Origin: Mrakia gelida
Lineage: Eukaryota > Basidiomycota > Tremellomycetes > Cystofilobasidiales > Mrakiaceae
Reading direction: 5' to 3'
Length of the DNA stretch: 64,000 bases
NCBI GenBank assembly: GCA_024345305.1
Contig: BRON01000005.1
Coordinates: 992,001 to 1,056,000, forward strand
A program made the position numbers and the translations under genes. Under the pieces are notes generated by a model that was not told where the DNA came from, did not search any database, and worked only from the letters and a program-made list of their open reading frames with translations. Below, in pieces: positions 54,213 to 64,000 of this stretch; positions within the stretch are counted from its first letter, which is position 1, and each line of letters opens with the position of its first letter.

Positions 54213-55206
54213 ATAAGAAGAAGAGAAGAGGAGAGGAGAGGGGGATTTGATTGATTGTTGGGTTGGTGTGGTGGTGGGTGGGTGAGAGAGAGGAGCGAGA
54301 GCTGGCTGAGTGGGAGGGAGGTTTCGAGGGGCAACGAGCGAGAAGGTTCCTCGAAAGCTCCACGTCGATACTTTTGGGTCAGTAACGAAGCTGCGTCTTG
54401 AGCTCAGAAGAGGTTTTAGCGAGGGATCTTGGAAATAGGGTTGAATGGGAAGGATTTGGGAGCGGAGAAGATAAGGAAAATCTGTACGTGGAAGGTTTGA
54501 AAGAGGGAGACGAGGGCTGAAGGAGGACGAGGGAAGGACATTCCCTCGTGTCAGCTCGACGCAAAGGAAGAGTGTTTCCGTTTTCGGGCAGAGATGGAGA
54601 GAAACAAGGGCGTGTGATCATGTATCGGGTAGCTACGTGAGGTTTCGTTAAGCGAGGTAGTCTGCGAGGAAGGTGAGGAGACGAGGGCGAAGTCAGTTCG
54701 CGAAAGGCGTCGAGTGGGTCATCCTCGAGAGAAAAAGAGGAACGACGGTTGACTCACTTGAGGAGAGGAGAGTTTTCAAGCTTGTATGTTTCCGACGCGG
54801 TGATGCCGATTGGGGATTCGACCTGGAAGGGATTCGAAGCGAAGAAGAGAGGAGGTGTCAGTTTCGACGCGTCGTCGTCTTCGCAAAATTTCGGTGCTGG
54901 GTCGAACTATTCGAGATAGGAGGTAGGAGGCATGATACTGCACCCGACATCAAGAAGAGAGAGCGAGAAGGACAGAAGACGTGTCAGCTTTGGAGCGTCC
55001 GAGGAACGAGCGACGAGCGAAGCGTCGAGAACTCACATAAAAACGACGACGCAAGCCCTCTCGAGCTCCTCTCCGTCCGAAGGTTTGATGAGCGAGAAGG
55101 AGAGAGTCTTATGGAAGGGAAGGAGAAGGAGGGTTTGGGTCAGCGAAAGATCTTGAAAGACCAGTCAACGAAACGCAAACGAACGCGTCGGACTTCACCA
55201 GCTTCT
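54213..55206. other. Intergenic region with exon-like pieces
   Basis: The minus strand has splice-bounded pieces reading FSLIKPSDGEELERACVVVF (about 55080), VESPIGITASETYKLENSPLL (about 54800) and TTSLNETSRSYPIHDHTP (about 54640). They might be downstream exons of a transcript overlapping the F-box-like gene, or a small separate gene. 54213-54560 is the bZIP promoter side. GACGCGTCGTC at 54866. Confidence 0.35.
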
Positions 55207-56286
55207 TCACCTCGTCAAGGGATCGACCCAGCTCCAGCGACCGTCCTCGTCCTTGGTCCAGCCCTCTGCCAGGAAGCAGGCGAGGAGAACCTTCCTTGTC
55301 ACCTCAAGGAGTGACTCCAGAACCAGATCCATGTTGAACTTCGACGAGGGAAAGGCATCGGCCAAGGCCGTAAGGCTCAGCCAAAGCCCTTGATGATGAT
55401 CTTCGTCCGAATCCAAATCAGTGTTTTGAAGAGGATGGAGGATGAGGCTGAGGGGCTTGGGGGCGAGACCGGGACCGCTCCTTGCGTAGAAGGGCTCGAG
55501 GAAGAAGGGGTCGAGGGAGAGGTGGACAAGGGAGGGTTCGGTTTCGAAGAGGAGGTGTAGAGTCGAAGACAATTGTCGCTCCGAACGAATCATGTCGAGC
55601 TGCACAGAGATCCAACGAGGTGTCACCGAGCCAAGTCCCTCCAACACCATCTCCTCGAGGTGCGGTCCTCCTGCCATCTCGACGTTGACCGCTGCCTCGA
55701 TCTCGCGTTCAAAGACCTCTTTTCGTCCCCACTCCCCGATGCAAATCTCCTCCAGCCCTCCCAAGCTTGCGAAATCGAGGGGAGCCATAATCGGATCCGG
55801 TTTCGAATCCATCGTTCCTGCTGGCAGATCCTTCGAAGCCGTCCAGGACGAGACGGGGAAGTGATCTCGGGGGAAGCTGAGCCTCTTGATCCACCCTCTC
55901 CTCCTCGTCGCCTCCTCCCCTTCTCCGACGAGTATTCCGTCCGTAGAATCGACGAGCTGGATCCAGTCCTCTCCTCGACGGACGACGATATGGTGGCAGA
56001 GGAAGGGGAGGACGAGCTCTCGAAGACCTTTGGAGACGAGAGTGAGAGGGAGGAGGGGAGCGAGGGAGGGAGGTTCGTCCAGTCGATTTGCGAGAGAAAG
56101 AGGAGGGAGATGTCGACCGAAGGCGAAGTGGAGGATATGGTTGTAGATTTCGATGGGGATGGGTTGAGAGGGAGCGGAGGAGGAAGTCGTGGAGTGAGTT
56201 TGGGAAGGGAGGGAGGAAGGAGGAGGGGAGGGAGGAGAAGGGAGAAGGTCGAGGGGAGATCGAGCGAGACGGTCGTTGCTGGCCAT
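55207..56286 (-). CDS. F-box-like protein paralog B (intact)
   Basis: Single exon from ATG at 56284-56286 (MASNDRLARSPLDLL) to the stop at 55207. PIPIEIYNHILHFAFGRHL is the F-box-like helix start, followed by LPLTLVSKGLRELVLPFLCHH and, further on, leucine-rich strands (LEEICIGEW, LVHLSLDPFFLE). It is the uninterrupted counterpart of 32502-33569 in the same orientation 22 kb away. An upstream in-frame ATG at 56391 exists, but homology with paralog A and position favour 56286. A presumed SCF adaptor; no substrate can be inferred. Confidence 0.65.
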   Translation of the reverse strand: MASNDRLARSPLDLLPSPPSPPPSSLPSQTHSTTSSSAPSQPIPIEIYNHILHFAFGRHLPPLSLANRLDEPPSLAPLLPLTLVSKGLRELVLPFLCHHIVVRRGEDWIQLVDSTDGILVGEGEEATRRRGWIKRLSFPRDHFPVSSWTASKDLPAGTMDSKPDPIMAPLDFASLGGLEEICIGEWGRKEVFEREIEAAVNVEMAGGPHLEEMVLEGLGSVTPRWISVQLDMIRSERQLSSTLHLLFETEPSLVHLSLDPFFLEPFYARSGPGLAPKPLSLILHPLQNTDLDSDEDHHQGLWLSLTALADAFPSSKFNMDLVLESLLEVTRKVLLACFLAEGWTKDEDGRWSWVDPLTR

Positions 56287-56481
56287 GTTCGAGGAGCGAG
56301 TAGATCTGAGGAGTAAAGAGGCGAGGGTGAGGTCGAGGATGTTGAAGGTTGGCAGTTTCCAGTTGTTGGCGGTCGTGAGGGAGCGAGCCAAAGGCAGGGA
56401 AGAAGGAAAGAGTTGAGCTCATTTCGAGCTGACCTCCAACGGCTTCCTCCTCCTTCCTCCTTATCTTCCCTTCCCAAGATC
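56287..56481. promoter_or_regulatory. Divergent promoter shared by paralog B and the MYND-type gene
   Basis: About 195 bases. The left part is homologous to 33570-33780; it ends in a CT-rich tract before the ATG at 56482. Confidence 0.5.
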
Positions 56482-57704
56482 ATGACCATCACCCCAGCTC
56501 GCCTCGTCGACCTTGTCTTGGGTGTTCCTCTGGACGGGGATGATACTGAGTATCAGGACCATTTGCAGATGATTCATCCTGCAGTGAGCTCGCCTCTCCT
56601 TCCTCTTCCTCCCCGCGTTCTTGCCTGCCCTCGCCTGAATTCCTGTTTCTCCCTGTTTATTCAGATGCGTGAAGTGCTCACTCTACGTGCAGACGACGAG
56701 GCTGCCTTCTTTGTAAGTTCCGCCTCACCAAAACCAGTCTCCCAGCCGCCCGCTTCCCCCACTCCACTTGGGTCTTTTAGGAAGAGTCTGCTGCTCTGTA
56801 CCTTCGACGAGTCTTGGAAGCGTACAAGATCCTAGATCTTGCCGCCAGGATAGGACCTGCGATCCTTCAAGCTCACTGGTTGCTACGTTGCCTTAGGACT
56901 GCCGCTGGAGCTCGTTTCGCTCGAGAGTTCCCGCTCGAGAATCGTCAACTCTCGAGTCTCGTTCTGGACCAGATCTCCCGTCTTCCTGACGACGTCTTTG
57001 CCGTACGTTCCCTTTTCTCTGATCCAAATCTATAATCCTAGAGCCCCAATCTGACCATTCCTTTCTTAGGCGCGTCAAGGACGACGCGGCGGACAGCAAG
57101 CTCGTCCCCTTCGTCACTCTCTTTCACTACACCATCAGCAACGCACGCTTGCTTGGTGCCCAACTCCAAATCCAGACCTCCCGTTCGACTCTGGAGAGGC
57201 TCCTTCAACGACTCCCCTTCATCCAGCATCTCATCAACGACCGACCCTTTTTCCTGCAACCCCACTCGCTCTCCAGTTTGATGGATCTCCCGATCGTAAT
57301 CCCTGCACTTCGAGAACCCGGTTTCACTCCGATCTTGGATACGAGAGCTCTGGAGGGTACCCTGGTCGTTTGGATTTCCTGCGAGCTGCTTCGAGATGGG
57401 GAGGATCACAGTATGGAAGAAGGGATGGTTCGATGCGACGAGGGAATCGAGATGGACGTTTGCGGTCGAGTGAGTCTCCTCATCTTTCTCCTTTCCGCCT
57501 CTTCGCAGTCTTACTGATCATCTTCCGTCTCTCGCAGTGCCTCGCCGTACGCTACTGCCCCAGAGGTTCGTCTCTCGTCGCGTCCTTTTCCGTCCTCTCG
57601 CTCGTCGAGCTCACCCTCCTCTTCCCCTCCTTCCACCCCCAACAGAGCACCAAAAGGCGCACTGGAAACGACACAAGCTTTTTTGCTTCAAGCCTGAGTG
57701 GTGA
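56482..57704 (+). CDS. MYND-type zinc finger protein (degenerate finger)
   Basis: Six exons, all phases consistent: 56482-56583, 56665-56712, 56781-57002, 57080-57469, 57538-57565, 57646-57704. The body is helical (ALYLRRVLEAYKILDLAARI, QAHWLLRCLRTAAG, SRSTLERLLQRLPFIQHLI) and unlike known catalytic domains. The C-terminus reads VCGRCLAVRYC then PREHQKAHWKRHKLFC, the second half of a MYND finger; the usual E-C-Q is E-H-Q here, and the first CxxC pair is reduced to a single Cys. His could replace Cys as zinc ligand. MYND fingers mediate protein-protein contacts. The acceptor at 57079 is AAG, chosen because it keeps frame. Confidence 0.65.
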
Positions 57705-58515
57705 TCTCGCCACTAGACGGTCAGTCCCCTTTCGTTTCGTTCTCGATTTAACAGCGCGAGATTCGGGCCCGACTTGGTCTGATCTTGTTCGCGTCTCTTT
57801 TCTTCTCGTCCTCTCTTTCCAGACCCCCAGCACTCTCAGTACACACGTCCTCTCTCTCATCAAGATCATCGTCTCATACCCCCTCAAGCTCGCCGAGTGA
57901 GCTCCGTCTTCCCTCCCATCTCTCGCGAACCTCGCTCGCTCCCACCGACCGAAACTGACTCCTTCTCCTCTCTCCTCGTTCCCTCTCTCGCTCTCGCAAG
58001 ACCCCCTCGCTCAACAGCTCCTCAAGACCATCGCCTAACGCCCTTACTACGACCTCTCACGGATCATCATGCTCGTTCTCGCTCTCTCCTTCCATCTTTC
58101 GTCGTTCGCTCGAACACCTCGACGCGTCTCCCTCTTCCTCTCCTTTCCTCCCCTCTTCTATCTTTCACCACAAACCCGCACACCAAAGTCAAGAAAAATG
58201 TCCAAAATAACGAGAGAGACTGTGCATTTCATGAGAACCCTCCCCTTCCCCACCCAGCCCATCACCAAAGCAATCGAACGAAAAGAGAGAGAAACGAAAC
58301 CGTGAGAGGAGGGCAGGGAGGGGTATCAATATAGCTAGTAGGAGAGAGAGAGAGAACCATATGTAGGTGGTTTGTATGGGGGGCAACAGGCAGGAAAGGG
58401 AGAAGAACGAGCTAGTTTAAGAAAAGGGAAAGGGAACGACGCGCCTGAACCGAACCGAACCGAAGCGAAGAAAGGAAAGCAAGAAAGTGCAATTCGTTAT
58501 TGCACTCCCAAGCCC
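57705..58515. other. Convergent intergenic region
   Basis: About 810 bases, CT-rich on the plus strand to 58150, AT-richer after. GACGCGTCTCC at 58120, a (GA)n run near 58342. No exon with convincing signals. Confidence 0.45.
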
Positions 58516-61500
58516 TTACTCAGCCTTCTTGCTCGTCAACTCGGGGTGGGAAGGGACGAGCGGGGATCCTACGGAGGCGACTTCGCTCGGGGTGGGTGTG
58601 GAGACGATGGCTTTGGCTTTGGGTTTAGGGGAGGAAGTGGAAGCGTCTCCGTTCGGGGTGGTGGTGGAAGGGGAGTCGGCGAGGGTGATGGAACCGGATT
58701 TGGTTTCGTCCGAGGGGATGGTGTTGATTTCTTGGATCTGCGAGGGAGGAGGGGAAGGGGCGAGGGGAGGTTAGGATCGACGCGTCTCGACTCGACTCGA
58801 ATCGTTCTTCGTTCGCGAGCCATGTTCCTTCGTCCTCCGTCCCTCCTACCCCACCCTGCCAACCCAGAACAAGAACAAAGTCGAATGCAAACGTACCTTA
58901 TCACCTTCAATATCCGTATCCTCCTCCGTGTCCTCCTCGCTCTCATCCTCCATCCCTCCTCCTCCAGGAACCAACGAGATCCCACTTCCTCTCAGCATCT
59001 CTTGCAGACTCATCCCCGAAGCCATCATCCTCCCTCCAGCAGCATCCACGATCCCCTGAAGTCCTCCAGCAACGGCAGTCGCCGACGAAGCAGCAGCGGA
59101 GGTGAGCCCTCCGGCAGGTCGGTTGTACTGAGGAGCGGTCTTGAAGACGTCGGGAACGGATTGGGGAGTCGAGTATCCAACCTGAATGTACGCAAGAGAG
59201 CGAGGAAGAGGAAGGAAGCAAGGTGAGTTTCGCGAACGAACGAGACGCGAGTTGGAACAAAACGAAATGAGACAAGGGAAGGAAAGGGAAACGCACCTCC
59301 TCATCAACTCTCTTCTTAACCCAAGCAGCCCACTCCTCAGGAGTCTTCCCGTTCAGCAGAGCAACCACAACGACGGTCATGTTGTCGCATCCAACACCTC
59401 CGAGCTCGGAATCGGGAGCAAGGCACTTCTCCATCATGTCCTCCGCGATCTTGGTGAGAGCGTCTCCGTTGGCGATAGCTCGTCGAGTAAAGTCGACGAC
59501 CTGCTGAGAGGTGAGGCAGTCCCAGATACCTAGATCGAGCGGACAAGAGAGGAGGTCAGTCTGAGGACGAGACGAGGCAAAGGGGACGAGACGGGACGAG
59601 ACGAGACGAGACGCACCATCACACGCGACGATGAGGAACTCCTCCTCTCCTGTCGACTGGTGAACGATGATATCGGGATCGACGGTGACGACCTGGTGCT
59701 CAGCATCGAGAGAGTAGTTCTGCTTGAACTCGAAGTCTCCAACGGCTCGAGAGAGGGCGAGGTTTCCTGTTGAGAAGAAGGCAGAAGGGAGGTGAGCTTC
59801 AGCTCGAACGAACGGCCTCCGAAGAGAAGTGCAGAGAACGAGACGAACCGTTCACACGTCCGAACTCGACGAATCCTCCAGCAGCAGTGATACGAGCGTT
59901 CTCCTCTGTGCGAACGAAAGCGATGGGTAGAGGTCAGCTCTGGTCCTTCGAGCGGACGAGTCGAAGCTCAACGAAGCGAAGGAGGACGAACCCTTGTTCA
60001 CAGGCTTGTGGTCGTGACTCAGAGGAACCTCCTTTCCAGCTACCGAGATGATGGACCGAGAGTCTCCAGCGTTGGCCTGTTTTCAAGAATCAAAGGGAAG
60101 GAGGGTGAGCTCGAACGCACGCGAGAGGGAGGGAGTACGGAAGCGAAGGGAAGAACGAAGGGATGGAGGGACTCACGCAGATGAGTCGGTTATCGTCCGT
60201 GATCAAAACCGAAACAGCCGTGCAACCCGAGGGATCGTTGGCGAACTCAGGGTCTGCACAAGAGAGAGCGAGGTTGGAGAGGGGTAAGGAGGAGGAGGGA
60301 AAGTAAGGTGTGGCGAGGAGGGAGGTGTGTGGAAGGAAATCAAATCAGCTCTCAGCTCTCGAGGTCGGTTCCTTCCTTCGTTCTGCTGCCGCTTATCTTC
60401 TTTGCCTCCGAGCCCTGCCAGAACCCAACGACTCCGCGAAGCACCTCAGGGGTGATGATGGAGAAACACTCACTAGCTCGAAGATCCTCATCCGTGGAAA
60501 GGAAAGCCCTCCTCATAGCCGTCTCGTAATCTCCCGCCGCGTAGGCAGGTAGCTTGGACAATCGAGTGTGAAGTGTCGCTCCGGTGAACTTGGCGACAGT
60601 GGAACCTGATCGTATCAACCCAATCATAAGCTCGTCAGCTTGCCGAGGAGACGAGAGAAGAGGAGAAGGAGGGAGAGTGAAAGAGACGAACCTCCGTGTC
60701 CATCGTAGACGGCGAAGAAGGCAGGGTGGACCTTTGGCGGTGTGTCCGAGTCGACGGTGGTAGCAGGAGGAAGGGAGAGGATCGTAGCGTGGGCGTCCTC
60801 CATCGCTATCGAAGTAGAAAAGGAAAAGCACGTCAGTTGAAAGGAACGAGGGAGCGAACGAGCGATGACCAAGTGCTTGGGAGGTCGTGCGAGGTGAAGG
60901 AAGGAAGGATCCTCGGAGGAAGCATAGACCAAAGTCAACTCCAGACTCTCTACAAGCTGCTGAGCTCGTTTCTGAGCTTCGAAGCTCGGCAGTCTAGGAA
61001 GACAAGCAGAGGAGGAGCGAGGGAGGGTTGAACTCGACTCGTTTGGTTCCCCCCCCTCCCTCGCTCCTTCCCTCCCTTCCCCTTGTTCGCTTCACCTTGA
61101 GCTCTCCTCCCATCCATCCTCCCTCTATCTCTCTCACCACCTTTCTCCCCTCCGATCCACCTCGCTCTACCCATCCCACCTTCCCGCTTCTCCTTTGCTC
61201 GAAAAGGCTGCCCTCCAACGGGCCTTCCTTCTCTCCCTCGCTCAACCAGCTCCGCTCCTCCCTCCCTCACACGACACCTCCCTTCCTTCCTCCCCTTCCT
61301 CCCACCTGCTACGCTCAAGAATTGCTTCCGAGGGCGCAGTACCCCTCCGACCACCTCCCTCTCAACCCAGAAAAGAACGATCAAGAGAAGCGAAGAGGGA
61401 GAGAGTACTGACATATCCGCCAACCCTGCATCTCACTGTAAGCGTACGCGAACCGATCAGAAGCTCCCTGGCCGGTGTGCTTCTCGACAACTGCAAGCGA

Positions 61501-61638
61501 AAGAAAGAACGAAAACGCGATAGAGCCCAACACAAACCGTCAGCTCAACTCTTCAAAACAAACCGGAAGGAAGGGGAGGTGAAGCGAAGGAGAGACGTCC
61601 AACGAACCTGGTTCAGAAAGTGTTTGTCCCTGCATCAT
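58516..61638 (-). CDS. PP2C-family Ser/Thr protein phosphatase (Ptc2/Ptc3-like)
   Basis: ATG ATG at 61633-61638 (MMQGQTLSEP, the usual MGQTLSEP start), stop TAA at 58516-58518. In order: HTGQGASDRFAYAYSEMQGWR, MEDAH, FFAVYDGHGG (metal-binding Asp), SGCTAVSVLI, ICANAGDSRS, LSHDHKP, GGFVEFGRVNGNLALSRAVGDF, EEEFLIVACDGIWD and GCDNMTVVVV. This is the complete set of PP2C motifs; these Mg/Mn-dependent phosphatases down-regulate stress and checkpoint kinases. The C-terminal extension has an EESEEDTEEDTD acidic stretch and a Ser/Thr/Pro tail like Ptc2/3. About nine exons. The intron between the second part of the N-terminus and MEDAH is 607 nt (60806-61412), the longest in the window. Confidence 0.92.
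59584..59612. repeat. Short GACGA/GACGG pentanucleotide repeat
   Basis: Five or so units within an intron of the PP2C gene. Confidence 0.7.
60806..61412 (-). other. Unusually long (607 nt) intron of the PP2C gene
   Basis: Donor GTCAGTACT after ATAT and acceptor ..GATAG before CGATGGAGG keep frame. The plus strand is CT-rich in 61040-61330. No coding exon was found inside. Confidence 0.6.
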
Positions 61639-62122
61639 CCCATCCCAATCAAAGGTTAGCTTCGATAACCCTCGTACGACTGCCCGCTTAGCGAGAGGGG
61701 CGACTAACCATATCTGTAGTAGTAACGAAGAGAGTGTCCGAAAAAGGGAGGGGGAGGGAGGAAGTGGTTTGGGGAGGAGCAGAGGTCTCGAAACGAAACG
61801 AGATGATCGATTCGCTCGAGCGAGCTGGGCCTTTTGCAGGCTCCATTTGTTCTGAATCCGTCATCGAGCTTCGACGTGAGATTTTTCACACGCTGAGTCT
61901 TTGGCTTGCAAGAGAGGTAAAGCGAGGTTGGAGCGATGGTGTTGATTGAGATAAGTAGAGCGAGACGAAGTTAAAAGTGTAAGACGAGGAGAGGAGGAGG
62001 GCGGGCGAAGGTGAGGAACTGAAGTCGAGGGAGGCGAAACGAGGGAGATATGCAGGGTAGGTAGGGTAGGTCTAGAGGGCGAGATGAGGAGAGCAGAAGA
62101 GAGAAGAGAGATGGAAGGTAGA
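61639..62122. other. Intergenic region
   Basis: Between the PP2C start and the carrier stop, both on the minus strand. It should contain the PP2C promoter. Nothing else seen. Confidence 0.4.
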
Positions 62123-64000
62123 TTAAAGACCCAGTTTCCGTTTCGAGTGCTCGTAGACCTGTTCGAAACCGAAGACGAACGCGCGAAGCGAGGTGATCAG
62201 TATCTGTTTTCGAACGCGTCTCTCCCTCCCACCCAAAACAAGTGCTGAGAGAGGAGAACAAAGAGTGTGGTCGACTCACCACATAAGAAATCGATACCGC
62301 CGGCACGACCTTCGCCAACGTGACCGTCAACCCTTTGTACATCCCTCGCCACCCTTCCTTCGAGACGGTCTTCTGAAGGACGTCGTAGAAACCCGTGTAG
62401 GTCTGAGGGTGACCTGTCGAACCGGAGGCTTGGAGTTTGGTTCGGAGGACGTTGATGGCTGAATGCGAAAACAATTGAAGGTGGGTATGGGGGGTTAGTG
62501 AAGGAAGAGGGAAGAAAGGGAAGAGAAGGAAGCGGGAGAGGTTTGGCACGAACGATAAACCGACGTCGCTCCAACTCCTCCTGAGATGGCTCCGAACGCG
62601 AGGACAGCGTACGTTTCGGGTTCGTCGATCTGGAAGTGACGGCAGTAGCTGATCTTCCTATGGAGGTGGGAAGCGCGTCGAGGGAAGGACGGGGGTCAGC
62701 GAAAGGTCGAGCTGGTGGTCGAAGGACGCGACGAGAGCGAGCGAAGAGAAGGAAGAGGGACGGACAGAGTCTCAAAGGTGCTCATGTCGATGGCAGCGTA
62801 TGGGAAGACTCCGACGAGACCGAGCTGGAAGAAGAGGAAGGTGAAAGGAGGTCAGCTTTCGCGTTGAGGAGGGACGCGGTGAAATCAATGCGTCAAGACG
62901 GAGAATGAGGCGACGGGAAACGCACAGTCAGTCCTCGGTAGTACCGCTTGATACCTCCGGTCTGCCACATAGCGAGAGCATTTTTGAGGAGGATCTTCGA
63001 GCTGTGATTCGATCCCGCCGTCGTCATGTGTTGAGTCTTGAGCGTTTCCAGCTGCGAGGAGGCCAACGAGAAGGACAGAGACGCGAGTCAGCACGGTCGT
63101 CAAGAGCTAAGGAGCACGAGCTCGGAAGACGGCGCGCGGAGCGCGAGGGGGACGCGGGAGAGAGGGAAGGGACGTACGGGGTAGATCGCAAACTGACTCG
63201 TCAGACCTCCGATACCACCAGAGAGGAACCGCGATGATCCAGAGATGAGGGAAGGGTCGTCGACCTTGTCCCAGTATCGAGCGAGGAATCGTTTCTGTGG
63301 ACGCAAAGGAAGGGAGAGGAAAGGAAGACGGTCAGTCGACGAGCGATGAAGACGCGAAGAGGGAGGGAGAGACGAGGACGAACCGAAGACTCGTACGAGA
63401 AGAACTTGATCGCTGACTCGGGCATGATTTTGATGCTGAACAGTCGAAGAAATGGAGAAAGGGTGCGAACGGTCAGCGAACGGTCGTTCGAGAACTCGAC
63501 GAGGGTCGGACGCGAGGTCTTGGTGGAACGAGAGCAAACGAGGATCGAAGGACTCACACATTCAGCCCGTTTCCAACCCAGAAAGACCTCAGCCCTCCAC
63601 CGTTGATATACAGCCTCATCGTCGCTCGCTTGAGGTTCTCCAGTCCTTGGAACGTCTTGCTCACGATCGGCTTGATGTCGGACGCGTCGGGGAGCGTCGA
63701 GTCGGTGATGAGGAAGACCTTCAGTCGATCGAAGGGAGCGGTGGCCGTTCGAGAGACTATGGGAGAGAATCAAATAAAGCGAGAGAGGAGTGGGGAAGGA
63801 AGGGAGAGGTTGGGAGGGGGTCGAGGAGGTCAGCTCAAGCTCACGTTCGACGAGGGAAGGGAGGGAGGGGAGGGAGGAGAGGTGAACGCGACGAGAACGC
63901 GAACGAGAGGATGACTAACCAGCTCCAGCGATACCTCCAGCAGCCAAAAACTTCCCAGCAATATCCACACTGATCCCATTCCCGTCTTCCCACTCGTCGT
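62123..64000 (-). CDS. Mitochondrial carrier (Ca-dependent ATP-Mg/Pi type), 5' end outside window
   Basis: Stop TAA at 62123-62125. From the right edge: ISVDIAGKFLAAGGIAGAV|SRTATAPFDRLKV, the first P-x-(D/E)-x-x-(K/R) carrier signature, then GLRAFWVGNGLNVIKIMPES, AIKFFSYE, FLSGGIGGLTSQFAIYPLETLKTQ (second signature), YRGL...GLVGVFPYAAIDMSTFE and GGVGATSVYP.NVLRTKLQ (third). Three repeats and six membrane helices of the inner mitochondrial membrane are accounted for. GNGLNVIKIMPESAIKF is characteristic of SCaMC/Sal1 ATP-Mg/Pi carriers, which also have N-terminal EF-hands; that part would lie beyond 64000 and cannot be checked. About nine exons are in the window. Confidence 0.85.

Noticed and set aside
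55573..56316. Long plus-strand open frames opposite the F-box-like paralog B (and 32844-33575 opposite paralog A)
   Set aside because: Mirror frames of GC-rich coding sequence; codon bias and paralog conservation are on the minus strand.
55207..56391. Start of paralog B at the upstream ATG 56391
   Set aside because: Paralog A starts at the codon matching 56286, and the extra 35 codons fall in the duplicated promoter.
1..64000. tRNA genes and CRISPR arrays
   Set aside because: No GGTTCGAATCC-type T-loop with a matching cloverleaf and no regularly spaced identical direct repeats were found on reading both strands; a tRNAscan-SE run would settle the former.

Overview
The window reads as nuclear DNA of a GC-rich basidiomycete yeast, most likely Pucciniomycotina of the Rhodotorula/Sporobolomyces kind. 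The evidence is very dense short introns (about 50-100 nt, GT(G/A)NGT donors, CTGAC/CTAAC branch sites, pyrimidine tracts ending CAG/TAG), a strong preference for C in third codon positions, genes on both strands with short gaps, and only eukaryotic core genes. I see no operon, CRISPR array, tRNA, rRNA or intact transposon. Placement in a genus is inference.

Layout. 0-2 kb: 3' part of a bromodomain/coiled-coil gene. 2.4-4.6 kb: pRiA4b-ORF3-like plus MYND finger protein. 5-7 kb: a frame-broken unidentified gene. 7.5-9.2 kb: MBOAT/wax-synthase-like acyltransferase. 9.5-11.4 kb: MYG1 exonuclease. 11.6-12.7 kb (-): GNAT acetyltransferase. 13.2-15.9 kb (-): coiled-coil protein sharing its C-terminus with the first gene. 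16.4-17.9 kb: F-box-like protein. 18.1-18.5 kb: inverted, truncated copy of the MYND gene promoter and start. 18.6-22 kb and 26.9-30.2 kb: two long, diverged, collinear inverted copies of an unidentified multi-exon locus, flanking a His-rich protein gene (22.5 kb) and the p23/Sba1 co-chaperone (24.3-26.4 kb). 30.5-31.7 kb (-): SAM methyltransferase. 32.5-33.6 kb (-): F-box-like paralog interrupted by TAG. 33.8-35 kb: hypothetical. 35.5-36.9 kb (-): cytochrome P450 lacking its centre. 38.1-39.4 kb: MPP6-like exosome cofactor. 40.3-41.5 kb: membrane protein. 42.4-45.6 kb: RIO1 kinase. 45.8-48.8 kb (-): secreted GH28 exopolygalacturonase. 49.4-51 kb: F-box-like. 52-54.2 kb (-): bZIP factor with a Hac1/XBP1-like basic region. 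55.2-56.3 kb (-): intact F-box-like paralog. 56.5-57.7 kb: MYND-type protein. 58.5-61.6 kb (-): PP2C phosphatase. 62.1 kb to the end (-): mitochondrial carrier, 5' end outside the window.

The housekeeping genes (RIO1 and MPP6 for ribosome/RNA processing, p23 for Hsp90, PP2C, MYG1, the carrier) have no evident shared pathway; this is ordinary eukaryotic gene order. The unusual content is the inverted duplication around p23, several dispersed duplications (F-box pair with promoter, MYND promoter fragment, coiled-coil tail), a strongly over-used palindromic GACGCGTC word, repeated use of 5-16 nt microexons, and single-base frame breaks at C or G runs that may be assembly errors.
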